DNA from: Bosea sp. Tri-49
Lineage (GTDB): Bacteria > Pseudomonadota > Alphaproteobacteria > Rhizobiales > Beijerinckiaceae
Direction: 5' to 3'
Length of the DNA stretch: 64,000 bases
NCBI RefSeq assembly: GCF_003952665.1
Contig: NZ_CP017946.1
Location: 1,984,001-2,048,000 of the forward strand
How positions within the stretch are numbered: the stretch's first letter is position 1; each line of letters opens with the position of its first letter. Positions 54,246 to 62,318 of the stretch are shown here, one piece after another. The translations under genes and the position numbers were made by a program. The notes below the pieces were generated by a model. That model was not told the origin of the DNA and ran no database searches. It worked only from the letters and a program-made list of their open reading frames with translations.

Positions 54246-55781
54246 TTACGGCTTGAGCGAGGCGTTCCAGAAATACGGCCAGGGCGAGGCCGTGTAGCCG
54301 GCAAGGCGCGGCGCCTTGGCGCTGAGGGCGGCGAAGTCGCCCACCTTGTAGAAGGGCGCCTCGTCGAAAATCAGCTTCTGCAGCTCGGCGAAGATCGCGA
54401 CGCGCTTCTTCTCATCCGACTCGGCGTTGAGGGCCGAGAGCAGCTTGTTCTTGGCCTCGCTCGCCCACCAGCCGGGATAGCTGTCCGGCAGTGGCGCGAT
54501 CAGGGCAGGCTCGGCCAGGAACGGGCTGTGGGTGATGAAGATGTCCCACAGGGCCGGCTCGGCGCGGCGCTGCACCAAGGTCGCCCAGTCGACGACCTGC
54601 AGGTCGACCTTGAGGCCGGCTGCCTTGAGGTACTCAGCCGCGACCTGCGCCATCTTGTAGTGGAACTCGTATTGCCGGCTGGTCAGGATGCGGATCGGCG
54701 CGCCGTCATATTTGGCGGTCTTGGCCAGGGCCTTGGCCTTGTCGGCGTCACCCTGATTATAGGCCTTGATGCCGGCGTCGCTGCGCCAGGCATAGCCCTC
54801 CGGATACATGGCGCCGTCGAGCTTGTAGAATTCGGGCTTGCCGAAGGCCGCGGCCAGCATGTCCTCGGCGTTGAGCGCCGTCTGGACAGCCTTGCGCATG
54901 TCCTTTGACGTCATCATGCCCTGCTTGTTGTTCATGATGAACATCGGCCAGCCGAAACCCTGCATCAGCACCGGCTCTGTCTTGGCCTGGCCCTTCAGCC
55001 GGTCATAGGCCTCGACCGGGATCAGGTCGGCGAAGTCGAACTGGCCGGCGAGCGCGCCCTCGACGCGGGTGTTGGCATCCGGCACGGGCACGAAGCGGAT
55101 CTCGTCGAGATATTGCTTGCGCGCGCCGCCGAAGCCGTCGGGCTCGCCCTGGCGCTGCTTGTAGCCGTCGAAACGGGTCAGCTGGATGTACTGGTCGGGC
55201 TTGCGCTCCTTGAGCTGGTAGGGCCCGGTGCCGATCACCTCCTTGATCGGGTTCTCCATCTTGTCGGCCGGCATGATCACCGCGGCCGAGTTGTTGAAGG
55301 CGAGCAGCGCGGTCAGCGGCGCGAACGGAGCCTTCAGCGTGATCTTGACCGTCTTCTCGTCGGAAGCTTCGATCGTGGCGATGTTGTCGGCGACGAGCTT
55401 GCCGCGCGAGGCCAGTTCGGTCCAGCGCTTCAGCGATGCGACGACGTCCTGCGCGGTCATCGCCTTGCCGTTGTGGAAGGTGACGCCCTGGCGCAGCGGG
55501 ATGGTGTAGACCTTGCCGCCCTCGCTGATCTGCGGAAGCGTCTCGGCCAGCAGCGGCGTCAGCGCCCAGTTCTTGTCGAAGGTGTAGAGCGTCTCGTAGA
55601 AGTGCTGGGTGATCATGCCCAAGAGGTCGCCGGCGGCGACCATCGGGTCGAGCGTGTTGGGCTCGCCGATGGTGGCGACGTTGATCGCCCCACCCTTCTG
55701 CTGGGCGAGAGCCGGCGCCCCCGCGCCTGCAACTGCAACGGCGAGCGCCGTCGCTCCGATCCGGGCCAATTTCTGCAACAT
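54246..55781 (-). CDS. ABC transporter substrate-binding protein (DppA/OppA class, family 5)
   Basis: A 511-residue periplasmic binding protein. The signal peptide is MLQKLARIGATALAVAVAGAGAPALAQQ. The mature part shows the SBP_bac_5 pattern: GGAINVATIGEPNTLDPMVAAGDLLGMITQHFYETLYTFDKNW, YTIPLRQGVTFHNGKAMTAQDVVASLKRW, and later VRAVQTALNAEDML-type helices. It delivers the ligand to the permeases encoded downstream. The ligand is not obvious; the partner enzymes suggest a small amide-containing or sugar-acid-like molecule rather than nutritional peptides (inference). Confidence 0.94.
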   Translation of the reverse strand: MLQKLARIGATALAVAVAGAGAPALAQQKGGAINVATIGEPNTLDPMVAAGDLLGMITQHFYETLYTFDKNWALTPLLAETLPQISEGGKVYTIPLRQGVTFHNGKAMTAQDVVASLKRWTELASRGKLVADNIATIEASDEKTVKITLKAPFAPLTALLAFNNSAAVIMPADKMENPIKEVIGTGPYQLKERKPDQYIQLTRFDGYKQRQGEPDGFGGARKQYLDEIRFVPVPDANTRVEGALAGQFDFADLIPVEAYDRLKGQAKTEPVLMQGFGWPMFIMNNKQGMMTSKDMRKAVQTALNAEDMLAAAFGKPEFYKLDGAMYPEGYAWRSDAGIKAYNQGDADKAKALAKTAKYDGAPIRILTSRQYEFHYKMAQVAAEYLKAAGLKVDLQVVDWATLVQRRAEPALWDIFITHSPFLAEPALIAPLPDSYPGWWASEAKNKLLSALNAESDEKKRVAIFAELQKLIFDEAPFYKVGDFAALSAKAPRLAGYTASPWPYFWNASLKP

Positions 55782-55838
55782 CTCAAGTCCTCCCTGTTGT
55801 TTCTTGGCTGTTGGTCTTCGGAAAATTGCGCCCGCTCG

Positions 55839-56597
55839 TCAGCGCTGGCGGATCGTCTCCACCACATGGGCCAATTGCTCGACCACGGCGGCAGTGATCG
55901 CCTGCCCTTTCTCGCGGGTGGCGAGGGACGGGTCGCCGACGACCCCGGTGCCGCCGGACATCTCGTGCATCGAGCGGAACAGCGCGCCTCGGGCCGGCAG
56001 GATCATGTCGGCATTGGCCCAGTCATGGGTCTCGACATAGCTCATGCCGGAGACCAGCTTGGTGCGGACGCTTTCGGGCGCACCAAGCAGCATCAGCGAG
56101 GTCTCGAACTCGCAGGCATGGTTGACGCCGGCGAAGGCGCTCTCGCGAATGGTGCCGAGCTCCTTGGCCGCCAGCCGCCACCAGGTCAGGAAGGCGACGC
56201 GGCACTCGCGATGCCTGGTGCCGAAGGTCTCCAGCAGCACCTGGCCGATCGCCTGGTTGCCGCCATGGCTGTTGAACAGCACGATGTTGCGGAAGCCGTG
56301 GCGGACGACGCTGTCGAGGATGTCGCCGACATAGGCGAGGAAGGTCTCGTGGCGGACGCTGAGCGTGCCGGCGAAATCCATATGATGCTCGGAGCAGCAG
56401 ATTTTCACCTGCGGCAGGATCAGGACCTGCTTGCCGAGGCGCTGCTCCAGCGCCTGCAGGAAATGGTCGCCGATGACCGCATCGGTCTCGAGCGGCAGAT
56501 GCGGCCCGTGCTGCTCGATCGCGGCGACGTTCAGAACGACCGGGATGTCGCGATCGAGCGCGGCGACCTCATTGGTCGTCAGGGTTTCCCAACGCAT
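55839..56597 (-). CDS. Creatininase family amidohydrolase
   Basis: A 252-residue metal-dependent hydrolase. Metal and active-site motifs are visible: NVAAIEQHGPHLPLETDAVIGDHF (Glu, His, Asp) at about residues 24-47, the NSHGGNQAI motif at about 108, and the second Glu in HACEFETSLML at about 162. Family members open cyclic amides (creatinine), remove formyl groups, or act in cofactor maturation. Its place 17 bases after an enolase-family gene and 57 bases before the binding-protein gene makes a catabolic role for the imported compound likely. Confidence 0.92.
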   Translation of the reverse strand: MRWETLTTNEVAALDRDIPVVLNVAAIEQHGPHLPLETDAVIGDHFLQALEQRLGKQVLILPQVKICCSEHHMDFAGTLSVRHETFLAYVGDILDSVVRHGFRNIVLFNSHGGNQAIGQVLLETFGTRHRECRVAFLTWWRLAAKELGTIRESAFAGVNHACEFETSLMLLGAPESVRTKLVSGMSYVETHDWANADMILPARGALFRSMHEMSGGTGVVGDPSLATREKGQAITAAVVEQLAHVVETIRQR

Positions 56598-56614
56598 GGC
56601 TCTGAGCTCGCTGT

Positions 56615-57763
56615 TCAGGAGATCGTGCGGCCGCCGACGCGGAAGCGGGCGATGGCGGCTTCGTCGAGGGTGATGCCGAGGCCCGGCCCCTCATCGGGGA
56701 TGCGCACATGCGGCGGCTCGAAGGTCAGCGGCTTGGCGAGCAGGTCGTGGCTGCGGATCATCCGGCCGAAGATGTCGCTCGGCCAGACGCAGCTCTTCGC
56801 CGCCGCGGCCTGATGCACATACATGGCTTCAAGGATGCCGAGGTCGACCTCCGAGCCGTGCCAGCAATAGACGCCGGCAGTCGAGGCGATGTGGTCGAGC
56901 GTCTGGAACTTGGCGAGGCCGCAATTGAAGTTGAAGCCGTCGACCGCGCCATGGGCGATGGCGTTGATCGCGTCATGCGCGCGCTGGCCCTGATAGACAT
57001 AGGGCAGCGAGACGTGGAGCACGATCGGGATCGAGGAGAAGCGGCGCAGCTCAGCGAAGTCCTGCAACATCCAGCGCGGCAGCGGGTCCTCCAGCAAGAG
57101 GACGTTGCCGACCTTCTCCAGCTCCCGGATGATCGGGCGGGCATTGCCGGAGTTCTCCCAGCGCTGGTTGGGATCGAAGATCACCTTCATCCCGGGTGCG
57201 TATTCCTTGATGCGTGCGCACCAGCCGGCGACATCGTCCTCGAGGTCGCATTTGAACTTGATGACCTTGTAGCCCTGCTCGAAATAGCGCTTCACCCAGG
57301 GGCCGACTTCACCTTGCGTGCGGTGGCTCGACCAGGCGCTGACATTGACCCGGTCGCGGATGGCGCCGCCGAGCAGCCGGTGCATCGGCACGCCGAGCGT
57401 CTTGGCGTAGGCGTCCCAGATCACGCATTCGAAGCCGTCATATTCGCGGCAGAGCGGCAGCGGCAGGTCCTGCAGCGGCAAGTCGAAGACCGACTGGCCG
57501 ATCAGGTTGGCGCAGATCGCCTCGATGCGCGGCCACTCATGGTCGCGATAGAACTCGCCGATGCCGACGACACCGTTCTTCAGCGTCATCCGGACGATGA
57601 GCTTGGGCAATTCGTCGAACTGTACGCTCCAGCTCGCCTTGCCGCCGACCGGCAGCATGTGGAGTGGCTTCGCCAGGGTCTCGGAGTTGATCACGCCGGG
57701 ATGGGCGGGGACGACGACCTCGTCGAACTGGAAGGAAACGATCGTCCCGTCGGCTGGCTGCAT
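56615..57763 (-). CDS. Enolase-superfamily enzyme (mandelate racemase/muconate lactonizing type), divergent
   Basis: A 382-residue enzyme with an alpha+beta capping domain (about 1-125) and a TIM-barrel domain. The KxK base is in YKVIKFKCDL at about residue 170, the first metal Asp in MKVIFDPNQRW and the second ligand in LLLEDPLP. The place where a third acidic ligand is expected reads IPIVLHVSLPYV, with a His instead of Asp/Glu. A later Asp (GAVDGFNF) and His (YCWHGSEVD) could form the usual dyad. ATG at 57763 is preferred to a TTG at 57793. First gene of the operon. Confidence 0.88.
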   Translation of the reverse strand: MQPADGTIVSFQFDEVVVPAHPGVINSETLAKPLHMLPVGGKASWSVQFDELPKLIVRMTLKNGVVGIGEFYRDHEWPRIEAICANLIGQSVFDLPLQDLPLPLCREYDGFECVIWDAYAKTLGVPMHRLLGGAIRDRVNVSAWSSHRTQGEVGPWVKRYFEQGYKVIKFKCDLEDDVAGWCARIKEYAPGMKVIFDPNQRWENSGNARPIIRELEKVGNVLLLEDPLPRWMLQDFAELRRFSSIPIVLHVSLPYVYQGQRAHDAINAIAHGAVDGFNFNCGLAKFQTLDHIASTAGVYCWHGSEVDLGILEAMYVHQAAAAKSCVWPSDIFGRMIRSHDLLAKPLTFEPPHVRIPDEGPGLGITLDEAAIARFRVGGRTIS

Positions 57764-57809
57764 TGGCTCGGCTCGTCTTTTGTTATTGCGCAAGGCGCGA
57801 CGGGCCGGG

Positions 57810-57828
57810 AATGTAGCTAGATTACATT
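57810..57828. promoter_or_regulatory. RpiR-type operator candidate, site 1
   Basis: AATGTA-GCTAGAT-TACATT is a perfect 6-base inverted repeat with a 7-base centre, 47 bases upstream of the enolase-family ATG. The inner 15 bases, TGTAGCTAGATTACA, match 12 of 15 positions of the HexR operator TGTAATTAAATTACA. HexR is an RpiR-family protein, and an RpiR gene lies next door. Confidence 0.65.
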
Positions 57829-58025
57829 TACTGTCAATCGAGCCAACGCAATCCGCATGGCCCGTTCACCTCGATCTCCTGAAGATGCAGCTAGTGAGTC
57901 GCGAACAGAAGCGCTTTCGCGCCATCATGGGAATCAATTTATCGCATTGGATTTATTGATAATTACTGCAAGTCATCGCGACGATCGGCCGCGCCCGCCG
58001 CCATGCCATACCTGCTTAAATCCAG

Positions 58026-58041
58026 AATGTAGCAAAATTAC
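58026..58041. promoter_or_regulatory. RpiR-type operator candidate, site 2
   Basis: AATGTAGCAAAATTAC differs from the first 16 bases of site 1 (AATGTAGCTAGATTAC) at only two positions. It lies 216 bases upstream of site 1 and 14 bases beyond the rpiR stop. Two related sites in one 290-base gap suggest cooperative binding or looping. Confidence 0.55.
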
Positions 58042-58054
58042 CAAATAGCGGACT

Positions 58055-58939
58055 TCAGTCGCCGATCGGCTGGCCTTCGGTGCTGCCATGCAGGGCGATC
58101 AGGGTTGCCCGCGCCCGCCAGAGCTTCTTCGAGACGAGCTTCATGCGACGCGCTCCCAGCAGCGTCGCCATGCAGTCGAGCAGGAAGAGCTGCCCGTAGC
58201 GGCCGCGATTGGGCATGTAGAAGAACTTCTCCTCGTCGAAGGCCTGCAGCGGCACCAGCACACTGGCGAGCGCGGCGAGCGGGCTCGGCGGATGGGTGAC
58301 GGCGATGACCCCCGCGCCCTGGCTGCGGGCGATCTCGGCGCTGTCGAGCAGCGAGCGCGGCTTGCCGGTGACCGAGAAGATCAGGAGGACGTCGTCCGGA
58401 CCGCAGGTCGCGGCCATGACGCGCTGCTGATAGGGGTCGGCCGTCGAGGACGCCGCGACATCGAGACGGAAGAGCCGGTTCTCGGCTTCGGTCGCGACAT
58501 TGGCCGAACTGCCGCCGACGCCGAAGCAGAACACCCGGCGCGCCTTGTCGAGCACGTCGACGGCGTCCTCGATCGCCTTCGGATCATGCTGGTTGAAGGC
58601 CATCGCCAGCGCCTGGATCGTGGCGTTGTAGACGTGCTCGGCGACCTCGTTGCCGGTGTCGGCCGGCTGCTGGCGCTCGGCGGCGAGATACATTCGGCCG
58701 ATCGCATATTCCTGCGCGAGGCGAATCTTGAAGTCGGTGAAGCCATCGCAGCCCATGCGGCGGGCGAAGCGCACCACGGTCGGCTCGCTGACCTGCGCCT
58801 GCGTGGAGAGGTCCCTGGTGCTGATGCGCGTCGCGCCATCGATATCCGCCAGGATGATCTCGGCGACGCTGCGCTCGGCCCGGTTCATCTCGGGCGCCTC
58901 ATGCCGCATGCGATCGATCAGGCTGGTCACGTGGCGCAT
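58055..58939 (-). CDS. MurR/RpiR family transcriptional regulator
   Basis: A 294-residue regulator with an N-terminal helix-turn-helix domain (MNRAERSVAEIILADIDGATRISTRDLSTQAQVSEPTVVRFARRMGCDGFTDFKIRLAQE, about 18-77) and a C-terminal SIS domain (ARRVFCFGVGGSSANVATEAENRLFRL... PDDVLLIFSVTGKPRSLLDSAEIARSQGAGVIAVTHPPSPLA) that binds a sugar phosphate or similar effector. ATG at 58939 follows CAGGACG. It is on the same strand as, and upstream of, the enolase-creatininase-ABC operon and is its probable regulator. Confidence 0.93.
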   Translation of the reverse strand: MRHVTSLIDRMRHEAPEMNRAERSVAEIILADIDGATRISTRDLSTQAQVSEPTVVRFARRMGCDGFTDFKIRLAQEYAIGRMYLAAERQQPADTGNEVAEHVYNATIQALAMAFNQHDPKAIEDAVDVLDKARRVFCFGVGGSSANVATEAENRLFRLDVAASSTADPYQQRVMAATCGPDDVLLIFSVTGKPRSLLDSAEIARSQGAGVIAVTHPPSPLAALASVLVPLQAFDEEKFFYMPNRGRYGQLFLLDCMATLLGARRMKLVSKKLWRARATLIALHGSTEGQPIGD

Positions 58940-59030
58940 CGTCCTGTTCCCGGCGCTCGTGCTGCGGCACCGCGAATGTCTTGGCATGCGATGGCGGATT
59001 TGGCCAAGCGGGCGCTCTAGGCCGCGACGT

Positions 59031-59171
59031 TCAGAGGCACTCGGTCAATTCGCCGTTGCTGACCTTGTGCGTATGGCAGGTCACGGGAAGTCCCTCCTCG
59101 CGGGCGCAGGCAGAAGCCGCCAGAGCCAAAAGTAGGGAAGCGACGATGAGACTGCAGGACCGGAAGGACAT
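59031..59171 (-). CDS. Small exported protein, unknown
   Basis: A 46-residue ORF with a credible signal peptide or lipobox-like start (MSFRSCSLIVASLLLALAASAC) and a short Cys-containing tail (AREEGLPVTCHTHKVSNGELTECL). The C-terminal CxxxxxxxxxxxxxC spacing could form a disulfide. No clear ribosome-binding site is present. It sits between rpiR and tRNA-Pro. Reality is moderately likely because the signal-peptide grammar is good. Confidence 0.45.
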   Translation of the reverse strand: MSFRSCSLIVASLLLALAASACAREEGLPVTCHTHKVSNGELTECL

Positions 59172-59232
59172 GCGAGTATCCGTCGGGATTTTATGGAGAG
59201 TTTCAGCGCCCATCTGAAACCAAAGAAGAAAA

Positions 59233-59310
59233 TGGTCGGAGCGAGAGGATTCGAACCTCCGACCCCTTGTCCCCCAGACAAGTGCGCTAACCGGGCTGCG
59301 CTACGCTCCG
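59233..59310 (-). tRNA. tRNA-Pro (GGG)
   Basis: The minus strand folds as a tRNA: acceptor CGGAGCG pairs with CGCTCCG, followed by discriminator A and an encoded CCA. The T arm is GGAGGTTCGAATCCTC. The anticodon stem CTTGT/ACAAG encloses CTGGGGG, giving anticodon GGG, proline. The D-loop contains GGTTA. No integrase or direct repeat of the tRNA end is seen nearby. Confidence 0.95.
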
Positions 59311-59378
59311 ACGCGACGGCTTATAGAGGGCCGGCCGCCGCGATGCAACGCGTCAATCGCCGGGTCGCGCTGCTCGAT

Positions 59379-59582
59379 TCACAGCTGTCGATCATCATGT
59401 GAGGGCGGCGCGACCTCGGCCGGCGTGATGCCCCGTCGGCCCGAGCGGCGGACGAGCGTGCGGATGAGGCCGGCAAGCACGATCACCAGCGGCAGGGCCA
59501 GCGCCGCATTGTTCTCGAAGGCGAGCCAGAGCGAGGCTGCCAGCGTCGCGACGATCCCGAGGATCAGGAGGATGTTGGTCAT
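59379..59582 (-). CDS. Small two-helix membrane protein, unknown
   Basis: A 67-residue protein: MTNILLILGIVATLAASLWLAFENNAALALPLVIVLAGLIRTLV gives two hydrophobic segments, then a basic, polar tail (RRSGRRGITPAEVAPPSHDDRQL). ATG at 59582 follows GGAGGCAGGC, a strong ribosome-binding site, which supports a real gene. No known family recognised. Confidence 0.6.
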   Translation of the reverse strand: MTNILLILGIVATLAASLWLAFENNAALALPLVIVLAGLIRTLVRRSGRRGITPAEVAPPSHDDRQL

Positions 59583-59698
59583 GCCTGCCTCCGTCCGGCT
59601 ACGGAGCGCCTGGCGGCGAGGCGAAGCCCCGCGCCACGGCCAATCCACTAGTCAGCCGGCCAACGATATCCGGACTTTCCGGACGAAACGTCGAACCG

Positions 59699-59980
59699 TC
59701 AAGCGAAGGTCGACCCAAGACGCCGGCTTGGGCGCTGAAGTCGCTTGACTGTCGGGTGCGAGCTGCTCCGCGCGCGACGCTCACCTCGCGAGCGAGGCGG
59801 ACACAAGTCTGTACCGGTAGCTGCAGGTAACGGCGGAGATTCGACTGAGGTTGAAGCCGCGTCGAAGGGATCGACGAGATATGCGAGAGTCCGTGCACCG
59901 ATACGCGCCTGTGCGCTGGCATATTCGGCTGCCTGATCGCGCACCCTGTCGGCGATCACCTCGAAAAACTGGAAGATCAT
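59699..59980 (-). CDS. Doubtful hypothetical protein
   Basis: A 93-residue ORF that starts MIFQFFEVIADRVRDQAAEYASAQARIGARTLAYLVDPFDAAST with GGAG upstream, which looks coding. Its second half (Arg/Ser/Pro-rich) does not. It may be a small helical protein truncated by frameshift or a chance ORF. The rest of the 59583-60109 gap shows nothing else I can support. Confidence 0.3.
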   Translation of the reverse strand: MIFQFFEVIADRVRDQAAEYASAQARIGARTLAYLVDPFDAASTSVESPPLPAATGTDLCPPRSRGERRARSSSHPTVKRLQRPSRRLGSTFA

Positions 59981-60109
59981 GGCGTTGTTCTCCGTGCCGC
60001 ATCGCGGCTCCGCAAGGACAACGCGCGAAGATGGCATAGGTGCCGCTGGAGGGCGACGGCCGAGGCGTTTCACGGCATGGTGAGGCGCCCGAAGCCAAGG
60101 AACGGCACC

Positions 60110-60412
60110 ATGATCCGCCCTGCCCTGCTCGCTCTGTTCGGCCTTCTTTGCCATGGCGGCGACGCCAGGGCCTCGCTGTTCTGCCTTGTTCCCGAAACGG
60201 CCGACGGCTTCGTCGCGCTCCGCGCCGCGCCTGGCGCACAGGGCCGGCTGATCCTGCGCATGAAGCCCGGCGACGAGGTCCAGATCGTCGAAGGCGGGCG
60301 CGGCGGCTGGAGCAAGGTCAGGCATTGGCCCGGCGATGCCAGGTTGGCGAAGGGCTATGACAGCTTCACCGAAGGCCATGTCGCGCGCCGTTTCCTCAGG
60401 GATTGCGGCTGA
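60110..60412 (+). CDS. Exported SH3-like domain protein
   Basis: A 100-residue protein with a signal peptide (MIRPALLALFGLLCHGGDARA) and a bacterial SH3-type module: FVALRAAPGAQGRLILRMKPGDEVQIVEGGRGGWSKVRHW, with the ALNVRSGPS-like LRAAPG and the WxxV signature. Such domains bind cell-wall or protein ligands. ATG at 60110 follows AAGGAACGGCACC. Two cysteines (FCLV, RDCG) may bridge the ends. Confidence 0.8.
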   Translation: MIRPALLALFGLLCHGGDARASLFCLVPETADGFVALRAAPGAQGRLILRMKPGDEVQIVEGGRGGWSKVRHWPGDARLAKGYDSFTEGHVARRFLRDCG

Positions 60413-60521
60413 ACCGCAGGTTGGGACGCCCAAGTGAGTTCCGGCCCATGAAACGCCGTCGGTGACTTTGCCGACGCAGGCGGAATCGGCTTCAGTGGGC
60501 CGACAACGGAGAGCGCCCCCC

Positions 60522-61355
60522 ATGACCACGCCCTGCATCATCACGGTGGCGATCACCGGCTCGCTGCCGAGCAAGCGCGACAATCCGGCGGTGCCGATCA
60601 CGATCGCCGAGCAGGTCGAATCGACACAGGAAGCCTTCGAGGCCGGGGCGAGCCTGGCGCATTGCCATGTCCGCAGCGACGAGGGCACGCCGACCTCCGA
60701 TCCCGAGCGCTTCGGGCGGCTGCTCGAAGGCCTGCGCAAGCACTGCCCCGGCATGATCGTGCAATTCTCGACCGGCGGACGCTCCGGCGCCGGTCGCGAG
60801 CGCGGTGGCATGATCCCGCTCAAGCCCGACATGGCCTCGCTCTCGACCGGCTCCTGCAATTTCCCGACGCGGGTCTACGAGAACAGTCCGGAGCTGGTCG
60901 ACTGGCTCGCAGCCGAGATGAAGGCCCATGGCGTCAAGCCCGAGATCGAGGCCTTCGACCTGTCGATGATCTTCAAGGCGGTCGAGATGGGTATCGCGGG
61001 CGCGATCGAGGGGCCGCTGCACGTGCAGTTCGTGATGGGCGTGAAGAACGCCATGCCGGTCGATCGCGCCGTCTTCGAGTTCTATATCGCGACGCTGAAG
61101 CGCCTCGTCCCCGATGCGACCTGGACCGGGGCCGGCATCGGCCGCGACCAGATCACGCTGAACCGCTGGTCGCTCGAGCTCGGTGGCCATTGCCGCACCG
61201 GGCTGGAGGACAATGTCCGGCTCGACCGCGACAGGCTGGCGCCGTCGAACGCCGCACTGGTCGAGCGCATCGTCGCGCTCTGCCCCGATTATGGCCGCCG
61301 GCCGGCGACGGCGGCGGAGGCGCGCGCCCTGCTGAAGCTGCCTCCGGCGGCATGA
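60522..61355 (+). CDS. BKACE family protein (beta-keto acid cleavage enzyme)
   Basis: A 277-residue TIM-barrel enzyme of the 3-keto-5-aminohexanoate cleavage (DUF849) family. These zinc enzymes condense a beta-keto acid with acetyl-CoA. Motifs: IITVAITGSLPSKRDNPAVPITIAEQVESTQEAFEAGASLAHCHVR with the metal HxH (HCH) at about residue 47, QFSTGGRSGAGRERGG at about 87, EIEAFDLSM, and RDQITLNRWSLELGGHCRTGLEDNVRLDR near the end. The substrate differs among members and is not evident. ATG at 60522 begins the domain. Confidence 0.92.
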   Translation: MTTPCIITVAITGSLPSKRDNPAVPITIAEQVESTQEAFEAGASLAHCHVRSDEGTPTSDPERFGRLLEGLRKHCPGMIVQFSTGGRSGAGRERGGMIPLKPDMASLSTGSCNFPTRVYENSPELVDWLAAEMKAHGVKPEIEAFDLSMIFKAVEMGIAGAIEGPLHVQFVMGVKNAMPVDRAVFEFYIATLKRLVPDATWTGAGIGRDQITLNRWSLELGGHCRTGLEDNVRLDRDRLAPSNAALVERIVALCPDYGRRPATAAEARALLKLPPAA

Positions 61356-61462
61356 GGAAGCGCTCGCAAGAGTAAGATTTGATTAACGCATTCTGTTCAA
61401 ATGCGGTTCACAGGGTGAAGGTTATCTTCATGATACTGGCACCGATTCGTGGAGGCCCCGTC

Positions 61463-61612
61463 ATGACCCTGGACTGGCGTAACAGCCTGATGCTCGGCTT
61501 CATCGCGGCCGTGTTCGTCGCCTGCCTGTTCGGCCCCTATATGATCTCGGTGATGCTCGGCGGGCTCGGCCTGACGTGCTATCTCTCGAAGCACATCAGG
61601 CCTGGAGCCTAA
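61463..61612 (+). CDS. Very small membrane protein, unknown
   Basis: A 49-residue ORF, MTLDWRNSLMLGFIAAVFVACLFGPYMISVMLGGLGLTCYLSKHIRPGA, with one or two hydrophobic segments. GGAGGCCCCGTC precedes ATG at 61463, a good ribosome-binding site, and the sequence begins just after an apparent promoter-like AT stretch at about 61380-61440. Unknown family. Confidence 0.5.
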   Translation: MTLDWRNSLMLGFIAAVFVACLFGPYMISVMLGGLGLTCYLSKHIRPGA

Positions 61613-61619
61613 GGTCTCC

Positions 61620-62249
61620 TCAGGCTGCGAGCGCCGGGCGCTGCGCGAACCAATTCCGCACAAGCCCCAGATCCGCCTGCGACAGGCCATGACCGGTCGG
61701 CAGGCTGCGATGCTCGACCGCAGCCCCTGCCTCGCCGAGCGTGGTCGCCAGCCGCGCCGCATTCTCCTCCGGAATGATCGGATCGAAACTGCCGGAGACG
61801 ATCAGCACGGACTTAGCCGTCAGTGCCGCCACCGGCGGCTTGACGAAAGGCGACATCGCCCGCAGCAGCACCGCCCCTGAGAGCACCTCCGGCCTCAGCA
61901 GCAGCATCGCGGCGGCGATGTTGGCGCCGTTGGAGAAGCCGAGCGCGATCGGCGCGGGCAGCCCATATTCCGCCCGCGCCTGCTCGACGAAATCGGCGAG
62001 CTCATGGGTGCGCCGGCGCAGATCGTCCTCGTCGAAGATGCCCTCGGCCAGTCGGCGGAAGAAACGCGGCATGCCGGCCTCGAGCGTCAGGCCGCGTGGC
62101 GAGAGCAGCGCCGCGCCCGGCGCGACGGTGTGCCCGAGCGGCAGCAGATCGTTCTCGTCGCCTCCGGTGCCGTGCAACAGCAGGAGCGGCGGCAGGCCTG
62201 GCGCGGTCGCCGGCTCGAAGCGATGGATGAAGGTTTCGGGAGTGCTCAT
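61620..62249 (-). CDS. Alpha/beta hydrolase, carboxylesterase (MhqD-like)
   Basis: A 209-residue cytoplasmic hydrolase of the phospholipase/carboxylesterase group. The nucleophile elbow is GFSNGANIAAAML at about residue 105, with Asp in SGSFDPIIP at about 153 and His in PTGHGLSQ at about 187. It lies 69 bases after a glyoxalase-fold dioxygenase gene on the same strand. In Bacillus the same trio (hydrolase MhqD, dioxygenase MhqO/MhqA and DoxX-type MhqP) protects from quinones, so that role is likely here. Confidence 0.88.
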   Translation of the reverse strand: MSTPETFIHRFEPATAPGLPPLLLLHGTGGDENDLLPLGHTVAPGAALLSPRGLTLEAGMPRFFRRLAEGIFDEDDLRRRTHELADFVEQARAEYGLPAPIALGFSNGANIAAAMLLLRPEVLSGAVLLRAMSPFVKPPVAALTAKSVLIVSGSFDPIIPEENAARLATTLGEAGAAVEHRSLPTGHGLSQADLGLVRNWFAQRPALAA

Positions 62250-62318
62250 GGCACGACCTCCTTTCGTAATCTTGGTCCGTAGGGACGCTCCGCCCGGAGG
62301 CGGAGCGCTTCTTGAGAT

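Noticed and set aside
57857..58048. 63-residue plus-strand ORF in the gap before the enolase-ABC operon
   Set aside because: It has poor amino-acid composition, no ribosome-binding site, and overlaps an operator candidate.
59233..59700. Integrative element at tRNA-Pro
   Set aside because: No integrase, no direct repeat of the tRNA 3-prime end and no change in gene style nearby.
61379..61462. Longer start for the 49-residue membrane protein at 61379
   Set aside because: The region upstream of 61463 is AT-rich and promoter-like, and the strong GGAGG lies just before 61463.
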